Origin: Janthinobacterium saanense
Lineage (GTDB): Bacteria > Pseudomonadota > Gammaproteobacteria > Burkholderiales > Burkholderiaceae_D
Assembly (NCBI RefSeq): GCF_014200675.1
Contig: NZ_JACHCI010000004.1
Span: 371,673 to 435,672, forward strand
Direction of reading: 5' to 3'
DNA length: 64,000 nucleotides
Made by a program: the position numbers and the translations under genes. Below, piece after piece: positions 44,901 through 53,258 of the stretch. The notes under the pieces were generated by a model. That model had not been told where the DNA came from. It ran no database searches and was given only the letters and a program-made list of their open reading frames with translations. The stretch's first letter is position 1, and every line of letters starts with the position of its first letter.

Positions 44901-46984
44901 ATTTCCTGAACCGCGTGGTTGCTGAAATGCGCCGCCACAAGTTCGCCACGCCGCTGTTCCTGCTGGTGATACTGGCCATGATCATCTTGCCGCTGCCGCC
45001 GGTGCTGCTCGATATCTTGTTCACTTTCAATATCGTGCTGGCACTGATCGTCATCCTGGTCAGCGTTTCGGCCAAGCGGCCGCTGGACTTCTCGGTGTTC
45101 CCGACGGTGATCCTGGCCACCACCATGCTCAGGCTGACCCTGAACGTGGCGTCCACGCGCGTGGTGCTGCTGCATGGCCACACGGGGGCGGACGCAGCCG
45201 GTAAGGTGATCGAGGCCTTCGGTAATGTCGTGATCGGCGGCAACTACGTGGTCGGTATCGTGGTCTTCGTGATCTTGATGATCATCAACTTCGTGGTCGT
45301 CACCAAGGGCGCCGAGCGTATTTCGGAAGTGTCCGCCCGCTTCACGCTGGACGCCTTGCCCGGTAAACAGATGGCGATTGACGCCGATTTGAACGCCGGC
45401 CTGATCAACCAGGAAAAAGCCCAGGCCCGCCGCAAGGACGTGGCAGCCGAAGCGGATTTTTATGGCGCCATGGATGGCGCGTCGAAGTTCGTGCGCGGCG
45501 ATGCCGTCGCCAGTATTTTGATTTTGATCATCAATATGGTCGGCGGCGTGGCCATCGGTGCGCTGATGCACGACCTGTCGTTCGGCGACGCTTTCCGCCA
45601 GTACGCACTGCTGACCATCGGTGATGGCCTGGTGGCGCAGGTGCCGGCGCTGCTGCTGTCGGCCGCGGCCGCCATCCTGGTAACCCGTATCAGCGATTCG
45701 GGCGACTTCGAACAGCAAGTGGCTGGCCAGGTGCTGACCTCGCCGACGGTGCTTTTCAGCGCCTCCGGCATGATGGTGGCGCTGGCCCTGATTCCGGGCA
45801 TGCCGTGGTTTATGTTCATGACGTTTGCCGCCGTGCTGGCGTATGTCGCCTGGCGTTTGACGCAGCGCGTGAAGAAGCCGGACCAGGCCGGCCTGGCGGC
45901 CATCGAGGCAGCCTTGCGCGACGACCGCCCGGCCGAGATGGAATGGCAGCAACTGCCTGCCGTCCAGCCCTTGATGGTCATGCTCGGCTACAAGCTGGTT
46001 GGGATGGTGGATAAAACCCAGGGCGAACCGCTGAACAAACGTGTGCGGGGCGTGCGCCAGAGCCTGTCTGAAGCCTTGGGCTTGCTGTTGCCGCCTATCG
46101 GCGTGCGTGATGACCTGGGGCTGAAACCCTCACAGTATTCCATCGTGCTGTCAGGCACGGTGGTGGCCCAGGCCGAAGTGCAGGCCGACAGGCTGATGGC
46201 GATTCCATCGCCCAATGTGTATGGGCAGCTCGATGGCATCCCTGGCATCGAGCCCGCCTATGGCATGCCGGTGACGTGGATCGAGCCGGCCGCGAAAGCC
46301 CATGCGCTGGGCCTGGGTTACCAGGTGATCGAGGCGCCTAGCGTGATCGCCACCCACTTGTCGAAGATGGTGCGCGAGTATCTGCCTGAATTGTTCCGCC
46401 ACGAAGACGTGTCGGCCATGATGGACCGGTTGACGGCGCTGTCGCCCAAGCTGGCGTCCACCCTGGACAAGACGCTCACCCATACGCAGCTGCTGCGCGT
46501 ATTTCGCGTGTTGCTGACGGAAAACGTGTCGCTGAAAGATATCGTGCCGATCGCCACCACCCTGGTCGACAGTGCCGAGACGACCAAGGACCCGATCTTG
46601 CTGGCGGCCGAAGTGCGCTGCGCGCTGCGGCGCCAGATCGTGACCGGCCTGTTTGGCCAAAAGATGGAAATGCAGGCGTTTAACCTCGGTGGCGAGCTGG
46701 AAAACATGCTGCTCGGTTCCTTGAACCAGGCGCGCCAGTCGGGCAAGATTACCTTGGACAACTACCCGATCGACCCGCATCTGCTGTCGCAACTGCAAGT
46801 GAACATGCCGGTGGCGCGCGAACAGATGAAGCAGCAGGCCACGCCGCCCCTGCTGCTGGTGCTGCCGCAGATCCGCCCGCTGCTGGCCCGCTACGCGCGC
46901 CTGTTTGCGCCAGGGCTGCATGTGCTGTCGTATAACGAAATCCCGGAAAACCGCGAAGTCAGCATCATCGGTACGGTGGGATAA
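44897..46984 (+). CDS. flhA: FlhA, export gate protein
   Basis: The 695-residue protein has eight membrane helices in the first 330 residues and a long cytoplasmic domain. The FHIPEP motif appears as RFTLDALPGKQMAIDADLNA (about 149-168), followed by the RKDVAAEADFYGAMDGASKF loop. Length is normal. It ends the fliM-flhA transcript at a strong hairpin. Confidence 0.97.
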   Translation: MNFLNRVVAEMRRHKFATPLFLLVILAMIILPLPPVLLDILFTFNIVLALIVILVSVSAKRPLDFSVFPTVILATTMLRLTLNVASTRVVLLHGHTGADAAGKVIEAFGNVVIGGNYVVGIVVFVILMIINFVVVTKGAERISEVSARFTLDALPGKQMAIDADLNAGLINQEKAQARRKDVAAEADFYGAMDGASKFVRGDAVASILILIINMVGGVAIGALMHDLSFGDAFRQYALLTIGDGLVAQVPALLLSAAAAILVTRISDSGDFEQQVAGQVLTSPTVLFSASGMMVALALIPGMPWFMFMTFAAVLAYVAWRLTQRVKKPDQAGLAAIEAALRDDRPAEMEWQQLPAVQPLMVMLGYKLVGMVDKTQGEPLNKRVRGVRQSLSEALGLLLPPIGVRDDLGLKPSQYSIVLSGTVVAQAEVQADRLMAIPSPNVYGQLDGIPGIEPAYGMPVTWIEPAAKAHALGLGYQVIEAPSVIATHLSKMVREYLPELFRHEDVSAMMDRLTALSPKLASTLDKTLTHTQLLRVFRVLLTENVSLKDIVPIATTLVDSAETTKDPILLAAEVRCALRRQIVTGLFGQKMEMQAFNLGGELENMLLGSLNQARQSGKITLDNYPIDPHLLSQLQVNMPVAREQMKQQATPPLLLVLPQIRPLLARYARLFAPGLHVLSYNEIPENREVSIIGTVG

Positions 46985-46986
46985 AT

Positions 46987-47014
46987 AAAAAACCGGCGCA
47001 TGCGCCGGTTTTTT
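46987..47014. terminator. Bidirectional Rho-independent terminator
   Basis: This is a perfect 28-base palindrome: six A, CCGGCGCA, TGCGCCGG, six T. It lies 2 bases after the flhA stop and 6 bases before the end of the convergent FliK-like gene, so it should terminate both transcripts. Confidence 0.9.
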
Positions 47015-47020
47015 ATTGGA

Positions 47021-48115
47021 TCAGTCCTGTTCGTCTATCGGCGGCAGCAAGTCTTCTGTCTTTGCCTCGGCCAGCAGCAGGAATTCCCCGCCTGGCGCCG
47101 CGCCATCTTCCCCATCCCCGTAGTCATAGCCCAGCGGCGCCGCCACTTCTTTCGAGGCGATGATTTCTGGTTCTGGCGTGGGGAAGGGCGCTGGCTCTTC
47201 GGGCTGTGCCGCCGCTTCCGCTACAGGCTGGGTCAGCAGCAGCGCCACTTCGGCCATGGCGCGGAACAGCGGCAGCGATAGCGAGGCGGCTGCCGCCTGC
47301 ATGGGGAAATTGCCGTGCACGCGCTGCGCATGCAGCTGGCGGTTCAGGCGGCAGCGCACCACGTGCAGGCCGGCGCGCCGTATGGCTTCGGCAATCTCGG
47401 GCAGGGCCAGGCGCAGATGGCGGATGGCTGCTTCTTCTTCGGTCGCCAGTTCCAGCAGCACGCCGTCGCCCACGGGTTCCATCTGGATCAGCACACGGCC
47501 TATGCCGGCAATCATCAATTCCACGCGCAAGGCGACCTTGGCCCGGCGCCGGGGCGGGGCGTGCTCTTCATCTTCATCGCTGGCCAGCACGCGCAGCATC
47601 AGCCGCTGTCCGCCCCAGCCGTAGACGGCAAAACGCCATGCTTCGCTATCGAGCATCAATGGCGGACGGGGGCCTTCGCGCAGCAGCGCCGGCTGTTGCT
47701 CCGCCATGAACAGGTTGCCGGGCACATGCTGGCCGCGCGCCTGTTCTTGCATGGCGGCATATTGTTCGCCATAGGTTTTCACCATCACGCGCCAGGACGC
47801 GGCCAGTTGCGCCGGGTCGGGCGGCTGCCACACCAACTGGCGCGTAAAGAACAGTTGATTGACTTGCATGGCGCTGCTGTCGCGCGCGGTGGCGCCGCTG
47901 CCATCGGCGTTGGGCTTGATCAGGGCAGCCAGGCTGTCTTGTCCTTGCTGTAATTGCGCGGGCAGGGTGCCCGCATCGGGCGCAGGCGCCATATACGGGC
48001 CGACGGGTACTAGCGGCTGCACCACGCCTGGCGTCATCGGCGTAGCCATGCTGACGTCGAGGCGCTGTGTGATCAGGGGCAGGGGATTGCCTGCCGAAAT
48101 ACGGTCTATCGCCAT
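47021..48115 (-). CDS. FliK-like protein (Flg_hook-type C-terminal region)
   Basis: The 364-residue protein has a Pro/Gln/Ala-rich N-terminus (1-80) and a C-terminal region (about 195-275) with alternating strands and helices resembling the FliK hook-length domain: ALRVELMIAGIGRVLIQMEP, then IRHLRLALPEIAEAIRRAGL. The tail from 295 on is acidic and Pro/Glu-rich. It lies between the flhA terminator and the flagellin-like gene. It may be a second hook- or rod-length ruler or an unrelated exported flagellar protein. Similarity is by eye only. Confidence 0.55.
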   Translation of the reverse strand: MAIDRISAGNPLPLITQRLDVSMATPMTPGVVQPLVPVGPYMAPAPDAGTLPAQLQQGQDSLAALIKPNADGSGATARDSSAMQVNQLFFTRQLVWQPPDPAQLAASWRVMVKTYGEQYAAMQEQARGQHVPGNLFMAEQQPALLREGPRPPLMLDSEAWRFAVYGWGGQRLMLRVLASDEDEEHAPPRRRAKVALRVELMIAGIGRVLIQMEPVGDGVLLELATEEEAAIRHLRLALPEIAEAIRRAGLHVVRCRLNRQLHAQRVHGNFPMQAAAASLSLPLFRAMAEVALLLTQPVAEAAAQPEEPAPFPTPEPEIIASKEVAAPLGYDYGDGEDGAAPGGEFLLLAEAKTEDLLPPIDEQD

Positions 48116-48164
48116 GCCACTGCTTTCACATAAAAGTATTTAAAAAACAGGCGTTTGACCGCCA

Positions 48165-49043
48165 TCATGGCTGCAGCAGCGACAGGATCAGTTTCGCCAT
48201 GCCCTGGCTTTGCCTGATCATGGCCGTGCTGGCCTGCAACAGCATTTGCGCCGAGGTCATGTTTGCGCTTTCGGCGGCGTAATCGACATCCATGATGCGG
48301 CCTATCGCGATTCTGGTGTTGGTCACCATATTACCCAAATTATTGTTGACGTGATCGAGACGGCTGCCAGCCGCGCCCAGTGCCGAGCGCACGCCAGCGA
48401 CTTGATTGATCGCGTCGGCCAGCAGATCGATCATGCCATTCGCGCCACCATTGCTGCTGATCTCGTTGCCGGCCGCCGCCGTGGCGGCGAAGTGGGCGGA
48501 CAGGCTTTGCAGTGCCGTGTTCAGCGTTGCCATCTTGCCCGATACATCGAAGCCCATGGTTTCGCTGCCCGACGCGCCGATCTGGAAGACCATCGCGGCC
48601 GACAGGGTGCCCGTGCCGGCGTTGCCATTGCCCAGCAGCTTGCTGCCGCCAAAGCTGGTGTTGCGCATGATGTTATACAGCTCCGCGCCCAGCGCATCGT
48701 ATTCGCCTTGCATGGCGTCGCGGTCTTGCTGGTTGGACGAAGCATCGGCCGCCTGCGTGGCCAGGTCTTTCATGCGCATCAGCATGCTGGTGACTTCGCC
48801 AAACGCGCCTTCCGCCGTTTGCAGCATCGAGGTGCTGTTTTGCGTATTGCGCATGGCCACCTGCATGCCGCTGGCCTGGGCCCGCAGGCGCGTGGCGATC
48901 TGCAGGCCGGCCGCATCATCCATCGCCGAATTGATGCGAAAGCCCGTGGCCAGGCGCGTCATCGAGGTCGAAAGCATGGCTTGCGCGCGGGCGGCGGCGC
49001 TTTGTGCAGCCAGTGCGGCGATATTCGTGTAGAGGCTCAGCAC
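48165..49043 (-). CDS. Divergent flagellin
   Basis: The 292-residue protein has flagellin N and C domains: it starts LSLYTNIAALAAQSAAARA and includes STSMTRLATGFRINSAMDDA and AAGLQIATRLRAQASGM, with a VNNNLGNMVTNTRIAIGRIM C-terminal helix. Start is GTG 49043 with GGAG upstream. It is clearly related to, but different from, the two near-identical flagellins next to it and lacks their conserved leader. It may be a minor filament component. It is of the LafA type (short, ends SLLQP). Confidence 0.9.
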   Translation of the reverse strand: MLSLYTNIAALAAQSAAARAQAMLSTSMTRLATGFRINSAMDDAAGLQIATRLRAQASGMQVAMRNTQNSTSMLQTAEGAFGEVTSMLMRMKDLATQAADASSNQQDRDAMQGEYDALGAELYNIMRNTSFGGSKLLGNGNAGTGTLSAAMVFQIGASGSETMGFDVSGKMATLNTALQSLSAHFAATAAAGNEISSNGGANGMIDLLADAINQVAGVRSALGAAGSRLDHVNNNLGNMVTNTRIAIGRIMDVDYAAESANMTSAQMLLQASTAMIRQSQGMAKLILSLLQP

Positions 49044-49145
49044 TTGGCGGCTCCGGTGGAAAGGGTCTATCTTGTATAAGCGACTAGGTGGACAACATCG
49101 TTAAATGGCGGAGCAATATAGTTTCATCAAGATGCAGGCGAAAAA

Positions 49146-49169
49146 AAAGCCAGACCGGAGTCTGGCTTT
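49146..49169 (-). terminator. Rho-independent terminator of the flagellin gene at 49205-50071
   Basis: AAAGCCAGAC (49146-49155) and GTCTGGCTTT (49160-49169) pair across CGGA; on the minus strand the stem is followed by a T-run (complement of the A-run at 49141-49148). A second hairpin, CTGGCCGC-AA-GCGGCCAG, lies at 49176-49193 between the stop and this terminator. Confidence 0.85.
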
Positions 49170-49204
49170 CGATGACTGGCCGCAAGCGGCCAGGCAAGCA
49201 ATAA

Positions 49205-50071
49205 TTATTGCAGCAGGGACATAACCATTTGCGACATGCTGTTCGATTGTTTCAGCATCGCGGTACCAGCTTGCAGCAACATTTGCGACGAGGTCATGTT
49301 CGAGCTTTCCGTAGCGTAGTCGGTATCCATGATACGGCCGGTAGCAGCTTTGGTGTTGGTCGAGATGTTCGACAGGTTGTTGTTGACGTGATCCAGGCGG
49401 TTGGCAGCAGCGCCCAGTGCCGAGCGGATTTCACCAACGTTGTCGATCAGGTTCGACAGCGCGGTGATCGCGGTGTTGGCAGTGCCGCCCGTAGCGATTT
49501 CGGTGCCAGCGGCCGATGGTGCGGTTGCAGCGTAGCTACCGACGGCGGCGCCCAGTGCGCTGGCCAGCGATGCCATTTTGGTCGATACGTCGAGGTTCAT
49601 CGTTTCGCCGGCGCTGGCGCCGATCTGGAACGTCATGCTCGATGCCAGCGTGCCGCCGGTCAGCAGGCTGCTGCCGCCGAACGTGGTTTTGTTCATGACG
49701 TTGTACAGTTCTTTGCCCAGGGCATCGAATTCTGCTTGCATGGCGTTTTTGTCGTCCTGGTTCGACGAAACGTCAGCTGCCTGGGTGGCCAGGTCTTTCA
49801 TGCGGACCAGCATGTTGGTCACTTCGTTGAAAGCGCCTTCAGCCGTTTGCAGCATCGAGGTGCTGTTTTGGGTGTTGCTCATGGCAACGGTCATGCCGCT
49901 CGTCTGTGCTTTCAGGCGGGTTGCGATTTGCAGACCAGCAGCGTCGTCCATTGCCGAGTTGATGCGGAAGCCGGTGCTCAGGCGCGTCATCGAAGTCGAC
50001 AGCTGGGATTGGGTCTTGGCGATCGAATTTTGTGCGGACAGGGAGGCGTTGTTGGTGTGAAGGCTCAGCAT
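49205..50071 (-). CDS. fliC: Flagellin (LafA type), copy 1
   Basis: The 288-residue protein has flagellin N (LSTSMTRLSTGFRINSAMDD) and C domains (NRLDHVNNNLSNISTNTKAA, ending MSLLQ) and a short central domain, as in lateral flagellins. It differs from the tandem copy at only about 8 residues, all between about 142 and 205. The start has AGGAG-like TAGGAG upstream. FliS and FliD are encoded in the same locus. Expression is probably from the conserved leader at 50072-50180. Confidence 0.95.
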   Translation of the reverse strand: MLSLHTNNASLSAQNSIAKTQSQLSTSMTRLSTGFRINSAMDDAAGLQIATRLKAQTSGMTVAMSNTQNSTSMLQTAEGAFNEVTNMLVRMKDLATQAADVSSNQDDKNAMQAEFDALGKELYNVMNKTTFGGSSLLTGGTLASSMTFQIGASAGETMNLDVSTKMASLASALGAAVGSYAATAPSAAGTEIATGGTANTAITALSNLIDNVGEIRSALGAAANRLDHVNNNLSNISTNTKAATGRIMDTDYATESSNMTSSQMLLQAGTAMLKQSNSMSQMVMSLLQ

Positions 50072-50152
50072 GGTGTAGCTCCTAAGGGTAAATTAATTCT
50101 GGAGCAGCGATGCATCGTGCTCTCCTCAGTACAAGACGACCATGTTCATCTG

Positions 50153-50168
50153 TTTATTAAATGCTTTA
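50153..50168 (-). promoter_or_regulatory. Conserved leader element of flagellin copy 1
   Basis: The minus strand reads TAAAGCATTTAATAAA here, identical in both flagellin leaders (the other at 51252-51267). TAAAG resembles a sigma-28 -35 element, but no GCCGATAA-like -10 occurs at the expected spacing, so the promoter assignment is unproven. Conservation between copies may only reflect recent duplication. Confidence 0.4.
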
Positions 50169-50240
50169 TGGAAATTTTTATGATTATTTTTTTGCGCTTG
50201 TTATATCGATATTTTTTTGCAAGGTGAATTGCTACAAAAA

Positions 50241-50266
50241 AAGCCAACTGCATATGCAGCTGGCTT
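50241..50266 (-). terminator. Rho-independent terminator of the flagellin gene at 50304-51170
   Basis: AAGCCAACTGCATATGCAGCTGGCTT forms an imperfect palindrome with one mismatch pair; on the minus strand it is followed by a T-run (complement of the A-run at 50236-50242). Its stem differs from that of copy 1. Confidence 0.85.
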
Positions 50267-50303
50267 TGTTGTATCGAGGCCGATCAGGCCTGGATGCGGA
50301 TGG

Positions 50304-51170
50304 TTATTGCAGCAAGGACATAACCATTTGCGACATGCTGTTCGATTGTTTCAGCATCGCGGTGCCAGCTTGCAGCAACATTTGCGACGAAGTCATGTTC
50401 GAGCTTTCCGTAGCGTAGTCGGTATCCATGATACGGCCGGTAGCAGCTTTGGTGTTGGTCGAGATGTTCGACAGGTTGTTGTTGACGTGGTCCAGGCGGT
50501 TGGCGGCAGCGCCCAGTGCCGAGCGGATTTCACCAACGTTGTCGATCAGGCCCGACAGTGCGGTGATCGCGCCGTTGGCAGCGGTGCCCGAAGCGATTTC
50601 GGTACCGGCGGCCGATGGTGCGGTTGCAGCGTAAGTACCGACGGCGGTACCCAGTGCGCTGGCCAGCGATGCCATTTTGGTCGATACGTCGAGGTTCATC
50701 GTTTCGCCGGCGCTGGCGCCGATCTGGAACGTCATGCTCGATGCCAGAGTGCCGCCGCTCAGCAGGCTGCTGCCGCCGAACGTGGTTTTGTTCATGACGT
50801 TGTACAGTTCTTTACCCAGAGCATCGAATTCTGCTTGCATGGCGTTTTTGTCGTCCTGGTTCGACGAAACGTCAGCTGCCTGGGTGGCCAGGTCTTTCAT
50901 GCGGACCAGCATGTTGGTCACTTCGTTGAAAGCGCCTTCAGCCGTTTGCAGCATCGAGGTGCTGTTTTGGGTGTTGCTCATGGCAACGGTCATGCCGCTG
51001 GTTTGTGCTTTAAGGCGGGTTGCGATTTGCAGGCCGGCAGCGTCGTCCATTGCCGAGTTGATGCGGAAGCCGGTGCTCAGGCGGGTCATCGAGGTCGACA
51101 ATTGCGATTGGGTCTTGGCGATCGAATTTTGTGCGGACAGGGATGCGTTGTTAGTGTGAAGGCTCAGCAT
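50304..51170 (-). CDS. fliC: Flagellin (LafA type), copy 2
   Basis: The 288-residue protein is almost identical to copy 1, with the same N- and C-terminal domains and about 8 substitutions in the centre (SSLLSG for SSLLTG, ALGTAVGTYA for ALGAAVGSYA, and changes after GTEIA). I chose ATG 51170, with TAGGAG upstream, matching copy 1; an in-frame start at 51206 is an artefact of the open frame. It is the first flagellin gene after the glycosylation island. Confidence 0.95.
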   Translation of the reverse strand: MLSLHTNNASLSAQNSIAKTQSQLSTSMTRLSTGFRINSAMDDAAGLQIATRLKAQTSGMTVAMSNTQNSTSMLQTAEGAFNEVTNMLVRMKDLATQAADVSSNQDDKNAMQAEFDALGKELYNVMNKTTFGGSSLLSGGTLASSMTFQIGASAGETMNLDVSTKMASLASALGTAVGTYAATAPSAAGTEIASGTAANGAITALSGLIDNVGEIRSALGAAANRLDHVNNNLSNISTNTKAATGRIMDTDYATESSNMTSSQMLLQAGTAMLKQSNSMSQMVMSLLQ

Positions 51171-51251
51171 GGTATGGCTCCTAAGGATGGGTTGGTTCCG
51201 GAGCAACGATGCACTGTGCTCTCTTCAGTACAAGACGACTGCATGCATGTC

Positions 51252-51267
51252 TTTATTAAATGCTTTA
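51252..51267 (-). promoter_or_regulatory. Conserved leader element of flagellin copy 2
   Basis: This carries the same 16-base minus-strand element as in copy 1, about 80 bases upstream of the start codon. The downstream bases differ between copies, and neither has a clear sigma-28 -10 box. Confidence 0.4.
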
Positions 51268-51331
51268 TAGAAATTTTTTATTTCTTTATGCGCGCGGCGC
51301 TTACGCATTCCTGCCGCCAGTGCGGCAGGAG

Positions 51332-52066
51332 CTATGCCGTTTTTGCGGATTTGCGGCTGTCCAGATAGGCTTTCACTGTGGCGGGGGGATTCCACATCAG
51401 TACATCGATAATCGACAGATGCTCGATAAATTGATAGCGCCGCGTGGGGTAGGTGAACGAGACCAGTTCCGTGAAGCCCAGTTCGATGCCACGCTGTTCC
51501 CATTCGGCGGGGTGGAAAATATCCTTGCCGCCGGGCGGATTAAGGTAAGCCTGGGCGCCGAGCGCATCAGAAATTTCCAGCGCCCAGGCTCCGGCATGTG
51601 CTATCTCTGGCAGGTGCAGGTCTAGATCCGACAGGTTTTGCGGTTGGAACGGGATTTCAAGATAGGCGCAGGTAGCCGCCAGCGTTGCCACGTTCAAGTC
51701 GCGCAGCAGGCCGCTGGCGGTGCCGGCGAAACTCTGGCTGATCAAGGCCGAGACGGCGTCGAAATACGGTGCACCTGCTACGCGGTAGTGCAGAATCTGG
51801 CCCTGGATCTTGTCATGCGCCGCTTGTGGCGTAATGAGCGTCACGTCCTTGATGAGGCCAGTGCCGGCATGCCGGTCGACCGGTGCGCTGACATACTGCC
51901 AGCCCTCCGAGGGATGCAGGATGCGGTTCCGGTTCATCCAGCTCTTGGGCGCGTAACGTACCACATCGAAAACGATCCAGCGGTCGCTGCGGTTGATCAA
52001 ATCGAAGTAACCGAGATAGGGGAAAAAATACGGCTGCATGATGCCGAGCGTGACTTTCTCCAGCAT
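51332..52066 (-). CDS. WbqC-family protein
   Basis: The 244-residue protein has the WbqC signature at its N-terminus: LGIMQPYFFPYLGYFDLINR and VFDVVRYAPKSWMNRNRIL. WbqC-like proteins occur in O-antigen and glycan clusters and are often linked to aminotransferases; their reaction is not established. I chose ATG 52066, which directly precedes the conserved core; it lies one base from the stop of the upstream aminotransferase gene. It closes the presumed flagellin modification operon. Confidence 0.85.
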   Translation of the reverse strand: MLEKVTLGIMQPYFFPYLGYFDLINRSDRWIVFDVVRYAPKSWMNRNRILHPSEGWQYVSAPVDRHAGTGLIKDVTLITPQAAHDKIQGQILHYRVAGAPYFDAVSALISQSFAGTASGLLRDLNVATLAATCAYLEIPFQPQNLSDLDLHLPEIAHAGAWALEISDALGAQAYLNPPGGKDIFHPAEWEQRGIELGFTELVSFTYPTRRYQFIEHLSIIDVLMWNPPATVKAYLDSRKSAKTA

Positions 52067-52067
52067 A

Positions 52068-53258
52068 TTATGTCCGCATATGCAGGCTGATTTCGCCCGC
52101 GTGCTGTTGCGCCCGCGCCAGCAATTGGCAGATGCGCGCGATATCATCAAGGGTCAGCAGCGCCCCTATCGGCAGTTGCATGCTGCTGGCGCACAGTTCG
52201 TCGGTTTGCGGCAGGCGCTCCTGATACGCGGGGAACTGCTGCGCATATGGAATGCAGCGATGGATGCCTGGATAAAAATAACGGCGGGCCAAGACGTTTT
52301 CCGCCTTGAGCAGTGCCACCAGCTGGTCGCGCGACAGGCCAAAGCCGGCGGCATCGACGCTGCATACCAGGTATTGATAGTTGGAAAAACTTACGCCGCT
52401 GGGCGGCGTCACGGTGATGCCGGGAATGTCGCGCAAGCCTTCCGTATAGGCCTGGAATTGCGCCAGATTGTTTTGCTGGTTGCGCGGGAAGTCTTCCAGG
52501 CTCATCAGTGCAATGGCTGCCTGTGCCTCGGACATGCGGCCATTCGAGGTCTTGATGACCGGTACCGCGTGGCCGGCGCCATAGCTGCTGCGTATATTGC
52601 GCAGGCGCGCAGCCAGTGTGTCGTCATTGGTGCACACGCAGCCGCCTTCGCTGGCACTGAGGATCTTCGTTGCGTGGAAGGAAAATACTTCAAGCTGGCC
52701 AAAATTGCCAATTTTCCGCTCGCCCACGACACAGCCGAACGCATGTGCGGAGTCGAAATAGAGCTGGATGCCGTGTTTGTGCGCCAGGGCTTCCAGCGCT
52801 ACCGGGTCACAGGCGCCGCCCCACAGGTTGACACCCATGATGGCAGTGACGTCGTCGTCGATCAGCGCTTCGATCTGCTCCAGTGCGATCTGGCCGGTGA
52901 CCGGGTCAGCGTCGCAGAATACGGGCTCGATGCCGGTCCAGCTGAGCGACTGGGCCGAGGCGACAAAGGTGAACGCGGGCAGTATCACCTTGCCGCGCAG
53001 CTGCATGGCTTCGGCTGCCATCATCAGGCCGATCGTGGCATTACTGACGCAAATGACATGGCGTACGCCGAGGAAGTCTTGCAGCCGGTTTTCCAGTTCG
53101 ACCGTCAGCGGACCCTGGTTGGTATAGTACTGGCGTTCGAAGATGTCACGGAAGGCGGCTTCATAACGCTCCCACGCAGGGAAATATAGTTGCCCAACGG
53201 GCAATTGTTTTTCAAATGCCGGTGCTGCGCCCAGCAGGGCAAACGTCGATGGGCTCAT
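52068..53258 (-). CDS. DegT/DnrJ/EryC1/StrS-family sugar aminotransferase (1)
   Basis: The 396-residue PLP enzyme has the YFDSAHAFG motif (Asp169) and the Schiff-base lysine Lys198 in FSFHATKILSASEGG. It transfers an amino group to a keto sugar nucleotide, for example to make a 4-amino-4,6-dideoxy sugar. Its 3' end is coupled to the WbqC-like gene and its start overlaps the stop of the second aminotransferase by 4 bases. Confidence 0.93.
   Translation of the reverse strand: MSPSTFALLGAAPAFEKQLPVGQLYFPAWERYEAAFRDIFERQYYTNQGPLTVELENRLQDFLGVRHVICVSNATIGLMMAAEAMQLRGKVILPAFTFVASAQSLSWTGIEPVFCDADPVTGQIALEQIEALIDDDVTAIMGVNLWGGACDPVALEALAHKHGIQLYFDSAHAFGCVVGERKIGNFGQLEVFSFHATKILSASEGGCVCTNDDTLAARLRNIRSSYGAGHAVPVIKTSNGRMSEAQAAIALMSLEDFPRNQQNNLAQFQAYTEGLRDIPGITVTPPSGVSFSNYQYLVCSVDAAGFGLSRDQLVALLKAENVLARRYFYPGIHRCIPYAQQFPAYQERLPQTDELCASSMQLPIGALLTLDDIARICQLLARAQQHAGEISLHMRT

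Larger units (their letters stand above)
49205..50180 (-). repeat. Direct repeat unit 1: flagellin gene plus leader
   Basis: This is one of two direct repeats with exactly 1099 bases between equivalent points; the other is 50304-51279. The repeat covers the whole flagellin gene and about 110 bases of leader. Divergence is concentrated in the central part of the gene and in scattered leader positions. Confidence 0.85.
50304..51279 (-). repeat. Direct repeat unit 2: flagellin gene plus leader
   Basis: This is the second direct repeat, offset by 1099 bases from 49205-50180. Leader positions such as the 16-base TAAAG element and the TACTGA-rich segment align base for base apart from scattered changes. 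Confidence 0.85.

Noticed and set aside
50101..50180. Sigma-28 promoter upstream of the flagellins
   Set aside because: A TAAAG element is conserved, but no GCCGATAA-like -10 is present at the right distance, so I list only the conserved leader.
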